NCBI GenBank assembly: GCA_030146905.1
Contig: JASLAV010000980.1
Span: forward strand, 1-5,249
Origin: Lentzea sp.
GTDB lineage: Bacteria > Actinomycetota > Actinomycetes > Mycobacteriales > Pseudonocardiaceae
Direction of reading: 5' to 3'
Length of the DNA stretch: 5,249 bases
Part shown: positions 1-3,512 of the stretch, one piece after another
Numbering within the stretch: position 1 is the stretch's first letter
Layout: the number at the start of each line of letters is the position of its first letter
Notes under the pieces: model-generated
Databases searched by the model: none
Told to the model about the DNA's origin: nothing
Seen by the model: only the letters and a program-made list of their open reading frames with translations
Position numbers and translations under genes: made by a program

Positions 1-1
1 C

Positions 2-760
2 GCGGAGAACGTCAGCACCCGGCCCCGGGCACTGCTCCTCAGCCCGTGGCCGGAGAGCATCTACGCCTACGACCCCACGTGGTCGCGGCTCGCGGAGCAC
101 GCGAGCCTGATCGCCGTCGACCTGCCCGGCTTCGGCCACTCGGAACTGCGCGACGACCTGCTGTCGCCGAGGAGGATGGGTGAGTTCGTCGTGCGCGTCG
201 CCGACGAGTTCGGCCTGGTCGAGCCGCACGTCGTCGGCCCTGACATCGGCACGAGCGCCGCGCTGTTCGCCGCCGCCGCGGCTCCCGGCCGGTTCCGCAG
301 CATCGCCATCGGCAGCGGTGGCGCGAAGTCACCGACGGACCTGGGATCGCCGCTGCACGACTGGGTTCACGACGCGGACCTCGCGCCGTACCGGGCGCTC
401 GGTCCCAAGGACGTCGTGAACGTCGCCATGGACGCCATCGAGGGCTACGAGCTCCCGGACGTCGTGCGCCAGGACTACCTCGCCGCGTACCAGGGTCAGC
501 GGTTCGTCGAGCAGATGGCGTACGTCCGCGCGTACCCGGCCGAGCTGGCGGAGCTCGACGGGCTCCTGCCCGGCATCACCACGCCGGTCCAGGTGATCAA
601 CGGTGCGCGCGACGCGGTGGTGCCGGTGTCGAACGCCGAGCACCTGCACGAGCGGCTGCCGAACAGCAGGCTCGACGTGGTCGACGCCGGTCACTTCGTG
701 TGGGAGGAGAACGCCGACGAGTACGCGCGGATCGTCACCGAGTGGTGGCAGGCCAACTAA
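2..760 (+). CDS. alpha/beta hydrolase with Asp nucleophile, 5' partial
   Basis: The frame is open from the left edge, giving 252 residues of an alpha/beta-hydrolase; the start codon is outside the window. Seen: the strand beta4-like segment LIAVDLPGFGHS (residues 36-47), a nucleophile elbow GPDIGT with Asp81 where serine hydrolases have Ser, a helical cap region about 110-180, an acid-loop NGARDAVVP with Asp204, and the catalytic His231 in DAGHFVWEE. An Asp-His-Asp arrangement is known from epoxide hydrolases and haloalkane dehalogenases. The usual oxyanion HGxP motif is replaced by S14-P-W-P17, and the Trp that follows the nucleophile in dehalogenases and epoxide hydrolases is Ile82, so the substrate cannot be named. 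No signal peptide is visible in the part present. An internal ATG at 176 is not the start, because the core fold begins upstream of it. The TAA stop overlaps the stop of the convergent lipoprotein gene. Confidence 0.9.
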   Translation, partial: AENVSTRPRALLLSPWPESIYAYDPTWSRLAEHASLIAVDLPGFGHSELRDDLLSPRRMGEFVVRVADEFGLVEPHVVGPDIGTSAALFAAAAAPGRFRSIAIGSGGAKSPTDLGSPLHDWVHDADLAPYRALGPKDVVNVAMDAIEGYELPDVVRQDYLAAYQGQRFVEQMAYVRAYPAELAELDGLLPGITTPVQVINGARDAVVPVSNAEHLHERLPNSRLDVVDAGHFVWEENADEYARIVTEWWQAN

Positions 761-1563
761 CCCGTGGTGCAGGGCGCGTCGTTCAGCGTGAACGACTCCG
801 GCACCGAGTTGGGACCGGACACCGCGCCGTTGAACCCGATCGACACCGAACCGCCGGCGACGATCAGGGCGGTGTACCCGGCGTTGGTGACGCTCACCTC
901 CGCGCCGGACTGGGACGCCGTGGCGTTCCACATCTGCGAGACGGTCTGGCCGTCGGCGAACCGCCAGCGCAACGTCCAGCCGTCGATCAGCACGTCGCTG
1001 ACGTTGCGCACCGTCACGTCGGCCTGGAACGAGCCCGGCCACTGGCTGCTGATCCGGTAGACGACCACGCAGGGCGACGGCGGCGGTGCGGCCGACGGCG
1101 GGGCGGTCTGGCAGTCCTGGCCCCACAGGCCGAGCTTCGCCTGCGAAGCCTGGGTTTCCGCTTCCACGAGCGAACCTCCGTCGGCACCCGTGGTGCGCAG
1201 GACACCGGCCCTGACCGCGGCCAGCGCGTAGTCGGTGCCGTCGGGCAACGCCAGCGAGAACTCGCCGGGCATCACGCTGCTGACGACGACGTCCTTGCCC
1301 AGCAACGTCTTCGTGGCGAACTCGCGGGCGGCGTCGGCACCGCACGCGGGCGGTTCGGCGAGGAGGGAGATGCGGGCCCGCGTGCCGTCCGCCAGCTCGA
1401 CGGTCCGGCCGTCCACAACGGCACTCACCTTTGTGGACGGCGCTCTTCCCTCGGACGCCGGGGCCGAGCTCCTCGGTGCGGGAAGGGGCGTGCCGCTGTG
1501 CTCGGCCGTGCAGGCGGCGGTGAGCAGGGTCAACAGCACCAACAAGTGCTTTCGTGCTGCCAT
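757..1563 (-). CDS. lipoprotein with SNase-like domain and C-terminal CBM2
   Basis: This 268-residue protein starts with a lipoprotein signal peptide: Arg4-Lys5, a Leu-rich core, then TAAC with Cys18 as the predicted lipidated residue, followed by a Ser/Pro-rich tether (19-44). Residues 45-149 resemble the staphylococcal nuclease (thermonuclease) fold: VVDGRTVEL, ARISLL, CG-DAAREFA, LLGKDV, ALAAV and the closing AKLGLWG. By my alignment to S. aureus nuclease, Arg35 is kept (Arg64), but Asp21, Asp40, Glu43 and Arg87 are replaced by Arg53, Ala69, Pro72 and Tyr112, so nuclease activity is doubtful. A Pro/Ala linker (154-164) leads to a family 2 carbohydrate-binding module (165-265), bounded by Cys165 and Cys265, which usually form a disulfide, with surface aromatics Trp175, Trp212 and Tyr230 at the usual cellulose/chitin-binding positions. 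A surface-anchored polysaccharide-binding protein is the likely role; that is inference. The ATG has no Shine-Dalgarno sequence but sits at the predicted transcription start. Confidence 0.9.
   Translation of the reverse strand: MAARKHLLVLLTLLTAACTAEHSGTPLPAPRSSAPASEGRAPSTKVSAVVDGRTVELADGTRARISLLAEPPACGADAAREFATKTLLGKDVVVSSVMPGEFSLALPDGTDYALAAVRAGVLRTTGADGGSLVEAETQASQAKLGLWGQDCQTAPPSAAPPPSPCVVVYRISSQWPGSFQADVTVRNVSDVLIDGWTLRWRFADGQTVSQMWNATASQSGAEVSVTNAGYTALIVAGGSVSIGFNGAVSGPNSVPESFTLNDAPCTTG
778..796. terminator. inverted repeat after hydrolase stop, possible terminator
   Basis: Perfect 8-bp arms GTCGTTCA (778-785) and TGAACGAC (789-796) around a 3-nt loop, beginning 18 bases after the hydrolase TAA. 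There is no T-run, which is common for actinomycete terminators. It lies inside the 3' coding end of the opposing lipoprotein gene (part of the CBM2 sequence), so the symmetry could be chance or codon-driven. Since the two genes have overlapping stops, any hydrolase terminator has to lie here or further in. Confidence 0.4.
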
Positions 1564-1569
1564 AGGACG

Positions 1570-1597
1570 AATCTATCGGCGAAGGCAACGTCCGCAA
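1570..1597 (-). promoter_or_regulatory. predicted leaderless promoter of the lipoprotein gene
   Basis: On the minus strand, TTGCGG (-35-like, 1592-1597) and TAGATT (-10-like, fits TANNNT, 1570-1575) are 16 bases apart. Counting the last base of the -10 hexamer as -7 puts +1 at 1563, the A of the ATG. The bases just before the ATG (GATTCGTCCT) contain no purine-rich Shine-Dalgarno, which agrees with a leaderless transcript, a common arrangement in actinomycetes. Confidence 0.55.
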
Positions 1598-1610
1598 TCG
1601 GCTGTTCGGA

Positions 1611-1620
1611 GTTGATCAAC
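1611..1620. promoter_or_regulatory. perfect 10-bp palindrome, possible operator
   Basis: GTTGATCAAC is a perfect palindrome centred at about -52.5 relative to the predicted start of the lipoprotein transcript, just upstream of its -35 element. This is a place where activators often bind; the binding protein is unknown. Confidence 0.3.
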
Positions 1621-1750
1621 GCGGCTTTCGGAGTCTGTGATCGGTGAACGGCGTCCCCGGCGGAACCGGAACAGCGCCCGGCACCGTCCTTTGTGCGGGA
1701 AGAGGCCACGGCCGTTGCACGGGAGGTTGCCTGCTGTTCACCGGGTCGTG

Positions 1751-1771
1751 GTGATCGACCGAGAAGATCAC
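1751..1771. repeat. inverted repeat upstream of ribonuclease gene
   Basis: GTGATC (1751-1756) and GATCAC (1766-1771) form a perfect 6-bp inverted repeat with a 9-nt spacer, 34 bases before the ribonuclease start. An overlapping alternative pairing, GGTCG (1744-1748) with CGACC (1756-1760), is mutually exclusive with it. It could be an operator or a 5'-leader hairpin; no ligand-binding RNA family is recognised. Confidence 0.3.
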
Positions 1772-1793
1772 GGGGTCCCTGCCCCCTGCCGAT

Positions 1794-1799
1794 GGAGGT
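1794..1799 (+). promoter_or_regulatory. Shine-Dalgarno fixing the GTG start of the ribonuclease
   Basis: GGAGGT lies 5 bases before the GTG at 1805. The frame is open further upstream to an ATG at 1637, but that start would add residues unlike a signal peptide, whereas GTG 1805 gives a textbook n-region and hydrophobic core. Confidence 0.85.
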
Positions 1800-1804
1800 C
1801 TGAA

Positions 1805-2215
1805 GTGCACACCCTGCGACAGCACTGGACACGCAGCCTGCTCGCCGCCCTCGCCGTCGTCGCGTCCGTCCTCGGCGTGACCACGGCCGTCGCGCCCGCG
1901 GCCGACGCCGCCGTCTACAGCTCCTGCACGCAGACGCGCTGCACGGCGGCGCGTTCCGCGAACTCGACGTGGTCGTCGAAGGGCTACCCCGGCTCGCGCG
2001 GCTGGTACAGCTGGCCGAACGGGCAGTGCAACTTCGCCGGTGGCACCTTCCAGAACCGCGAGGGCCAGCTGCCGTCCGGCCACAGCTACCAGGAGTTCGA
2101 CGTCTACCCGCGCGCCTGCAACGCCTCCCGGGACGCGTACCGGATCGTGGTCGACCGCACCACCGGCTACGTCTACTTCTCGCCGGACCACTACTCGAAC
2201 TTCTACCGCCTCTAG
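1805..2215 (+). CDS. secreted guanyl-specific ribonuclease (N1/T1, RNase Sa-like)
   Basis: A 136-residue protein with a GTG start. Residues 1-36 are a Sec-type signal peptide: basic n-region (Arg5, Arg10), hydrophobic stretch 11-30 and a cleavage area around A33-D-A-A36. The C-terminal half is the microbial ribonuclease fold. Matching S. aureofaciens RNase Sa, the guanine-recognition loop FQNRE is at 82-86 (Glu86 equals Glu41), the general base is Glu97 (Glu54), Arg109 and Arg113 equal Arg65 and Arg69 with the same spacing of four, and the general acid is His129 in PDHY (His85), again with the same spacing of 16 from the Arg. The full catalytic set is therefore present and the enzyme should cleave RNA 3' of guanosine outside the cell. 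Cys41, Cys46, Cys75 and Cys105 could form two disulfides. The mature N-terminal part (37-75, Trp-rich) is less familiar. No barstar-like inhibitor gene is seen in the window. Confidence 0.93.
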   Translation: MHTLRQHWTRSLLAALAVVASVLGVTTAVAPAADAAVYSSCTQTRCTAARSANSTWSSKGYPGSRGWYSWPNGQCNFAGGTFQNREGQLPSGHSYQEFDVYPRACNASRDAYRIVVDRTTGYVYFSPDHYSNFYRL

Positions 2216-2222
2216 AAGCACC

Positions 2223-3359
2223 TCACCTGGCGCTGCGGTCGATCCAGGACCGCAGCGCCCACCAGGTGTGCAGCGCGACCAGCACGTGGGAGCGCGCCGC
2301 GTCCGGGCTGTCGCCGAGGTCGACGCCGGTCAGCTCCACGAGCCGGTCCAGCCGGTACCGCACGGTGTTCGCGTGGATGTGCAGCGCGGAGGCCGTGGCG
2401 CTGAGCCGGCCCCCGTTGTCCAGGTAGCACAACGCCGTCACCACCATCTCGTGGTGGAACGAGCTCTTCTGGTCGAGCTGGCCGAGCAACGAGTCCGCGA
2501 GCACGCCCGCCAGCGCCGGGAACGCCGCGAGAGCGGTCTCACCGGCGAGGTCGGTCAGCATGCGCACCCCTCCCGACGACGCCACCGGCAACGCCTTCGC
2601 GCACAGCGAGTACATGGCGCGCAACGACTTGAGCGCCGTCGCGGGTGACACCACGAGAAGGTCGTCCGACGACACCGGCGGCACGTGCGTGAGTCCCGCC
2701 AGCCGACCCTCGACCAGTCCGTACACGCCACCGGACGTGTGCAGGCGTTGTTCCAACGTCCGCGCGTGGCTGGGGTCGGTCACCCCGGACACCACGCAGT
2801 GATAGCGCCCGTCGGGACGCAACCCCGCGCGTGCCAGTTCGGAGACGTCCGGGAAGTCGCCGGACACAAGCAGCCGGCGCAGCACCTGGGCGTTCAGGTC
2901 GCGGGCCGTGCGCGACAGTTGCAGCTCGGCGGTGTGATACCCGCTGACGATGTGCCGCTCGACCGCGCCGACGTAGTGGTCCAGGCCGACCATGAAATCG
3001 AGGATCGTGCCGTCGTCGACCCCCAGCGACCGCGCCAGCTCCACGCTCGCGCGGATCAGTTCGGTGCGCCCGGCGTGCACACCGCGCAGCAGACCGGCCA
3101 TCGACACGCCCTGGGCGGCACGGTCGGCTCCCAGGGCCAGCGCGGCCGAGAAGTCGCCGTCGTCGGGTGAGCCGCCGCGTTCGAGGTGGGCGATCCCCTC
3201 GGACAGCAGGCACGCGATGTGCCTGCGGTTCTCCTCGGCTGGCAGCCGGGCGACCTCCGGCGAGTTGCCGCGGGCGGCTTCGACAACGCGGTCGACGACC
3301 TCGTCGTCCGCGGCGACGGCGGCGAGCACCCGGCGGACCATCGCGGACGTACCCGGCAT
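2223..3359 (-). CDS. PucR/CdaR-family transcriptional regulator
   Basis: A 378-residue cytoplasmic regulator. The N-terminal part (about 8-150) is all-helical and resembles the RsbRD/RsbT co-antagonist-type input domain found in many actinobacterial PucR-like proteins. The middle (about 155-290) has the degenerate GGDEF-like pattern of this family, including the SLRAMYSLCAKAL helix. The C-terminus is the PucR-type helix-turn-helix, with residues about 304-348: the CYLDNGGRLSATASALHIH segment followed by the hallmark NTVRYRLDRL (331-340) and ELTG. Family members sense small molecules and control catabolic genes (PucR purines, CdaR sugar diacids); the effector here cannot be read from the sequence. 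The ATG start is supported by GGAGG four bases upstream (3364-3368). It is divergent from the flavoprotein gene, which is its likeliest target, and may also regulate itself. Confidence 0.95.
   Translation of the reverse strand: MPGTSAMVRRVLAAVAADDEVVDRVVEAARGNSPEVARLPAEENRRHIACLLSEGIAHLERGGSPDDGDFSAALALGADRAAQGVSMAGLLRGVHAGRTELIRASVELARSLGVDDGTILDFMVGLDHYVGAVERHIVSGYHTAELQLSRTARDLNAQVLRRLLVSGDFPDVSELARAGLRPDGRYHCVVSGVTDPSHARTLEQRLHTSGGVYGLVEGRLAGLTHVPPVSSDDLLVVSPATALKSLRAMYSLCAKALPVASSGGVRMLTDLAGETALAAFPALAGVLADSLLGQLDQKSSFHHEMVVTALCYLDNGGRLSATASALHIHANTVRYRLDRLVELTGVDLGDSPDAARSHVLVALHTWWALRSWIDRSAR
2224..2268. terminator. long GC-rich hairpin between ribonuclease and pucR-type gene
   Basis: A perfect 12-bp inverted repeat, GGCGCTGCGGTC (2229-2240) and GACCGCAGCGCC (2248-2259), with a 7-nt loop, is extended by CACCT (2224-2228) with AGGTG (2264-2268) across a 4-nt bulge at 2260-2263, for about 17 bp in all. 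It starts 9 bases after the ribonuclease stop and covers the last codons and part of the stop of the regulator gene. No T-run follows. It should work as a bidirectional, U-tract-less terminator for both convergent genes. Confidence 0.75.
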
Positions 3360-3378
3360 GTCGCCTCCGCAAACACGC

Positions 3379-3397
3379 GTTGTGTGACGGCCACAAC
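3379..3397. promoter_or_regulatory. inverted repeat near regulator start, candidate operator
   Basis: GTTGTG (3379-3384) and CACAAC (3392-3397) are perfect 6-bp arms with a 7-bp spacer. The repeat lies 20 bp upstream of the regulator ATG, so in its presumed 5' leader, a place suited to autoregulation. It is flanked by the two AACACG copies. Confidence 0.4.
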
Positions 3398-3461
3398 ACG
3401 ACCGTCGCCGTTTGGTGGCGGGCCCCTATGCCCCGCTCCGCGGTTACTGGTTAGTTGCTTT

Positions 3462-3480
3462 ACGCGAGAGTAATTCGCGT
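3462..3480. promoter_or_regulatory. inverted repeat over both candidate -10 elements
   Basis: ACGCGA (3462-3467) and TCGCGT (3475-3480) are perfect 6-bp arms with a 7-bp AT-rich spacer. The spacer region holds -10-like hexamers in both directions, so a protein bound here could control both divergent genes. Confidence 0.4.
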
Positions 3481-3496
3481 TGGCACCACCCTTCAA
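3467..3496 (-). promoter_or_regulatory. candidate promoter of the regulator gene
   Basis: On the minus strand, TTGAAG (3491-3496) and TACTCT (3467-3472, fits TANNNT) are 18 bases apart. Transcription would begin near 3460 and give a leader of about 100 nt containing the 3379-3397 repeat. Confidence 0.35.
3471..3476 (+). promoter_or_regulatory. candidate -10 element of the flavoprotein gene
   Basis: TAATTC is the best -10-like hexamer on the plus strand and would give a leader of about 30 nt, leaving the Shine-Dalgarno intact. No good -35 lies at the right distance (TGGTTA at 3448-3453 is the nearest), which would fit a promoter needing an activator. Confidence 0.25.
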
Positions 3497-3497
3497 C

Positions 3498-3505
3498 GAG
3501 GAAGG
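3498..3505 (+). promoter_or_regulatory. Shine-Dalgarno of the flavoprotein gene
   Basis: GAGGAAGG stands 7 bases before the ATG at 3513 and supports that start, which in turn keeps the twin-arginine signal as part of the protein. Confidence 0.75.
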
Positions 3506-3512
3506 CCCTGGG

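Larger units (their letters stand above)
1564..1804. other. divergent intergenic region, lipoprotein/ribonuclease
   Basis: This 241-bp gap separates two divergently transcribed genes for exported proteins. It holds the promoter candidate of the lipoprotein gene at its left end, the ribonuclease Shine-Dalgarno at its right end, a perfect palindrome at 1611-1620 and a GTGATC/GATCAC repeat at 1751-1771. A weaker imperfect stem (CCCGGCAC 1677-1684 with GTGCGGG 1693-1699, one bulged G) is also present. I see no convincing small coding sequence or known riboswitch in it, and no clear -10/-35 pair for the ribonuclease gene. Confidence 0.6.
3360..3512. other. divergent promoter region of regulator and flavoprotein genes
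   Basis: This 153-bp region carries two inverted repeats (3379-3397 and 3462-3480), candidate promoters on both strands that meet in the second repeat, and the Shine-Dalgarno sequences of both flanking genes. It also has a near-perfect 7-bp tandem repeat, GGTTACT GGTTAGT (3442-3455), and two copies of AACACG 23 bp apart (3372-3377, 3395-3400). It is visibly more AT-rich around 3440-3480 than the surrounding coding DNA. Confidence 0.7.

Noticed and set aside
176..760. ATG 176 as the real start of the hydrolase
   Set aside because: The conserved DLPGFGHS strand-loop lies upstream in the same frame, so the gene begins before the window.
329..1597. Minus-strand 422-codon frame and plus-strand 315-codon frame (700-1647) crossing the hydrolase/lipoprotein junction
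   Set aside because: Both give compositionally biased sequence and overlap two genes with clear domains; they are out-of-frame shadows.
1637..1804. Upstream extension of the ribonuclease frame to ATG 1637
   Set aside because: The added residues are Arg/Pro-rich and would bury the signal peptide; GTG 1805 has a strong Shine-Dalgarno 5 bases away.
1616..2221. Minus-strand open frame opposite the ribonuclease and its upstream region
   Set aside because: The translation is low-complexity Val/Arg/Ala with no known domain, while the plus strand has a complete ribonuclease with signal peptide and Shine-Dalgarno.
3418..3436. GCGGG...CCCGC inverted repeat in the regulator/flavoprotein intergenic region
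   Set aside because: Only 5 bp with a 9-nt loop, expected by chance in G/C-rich DNA.
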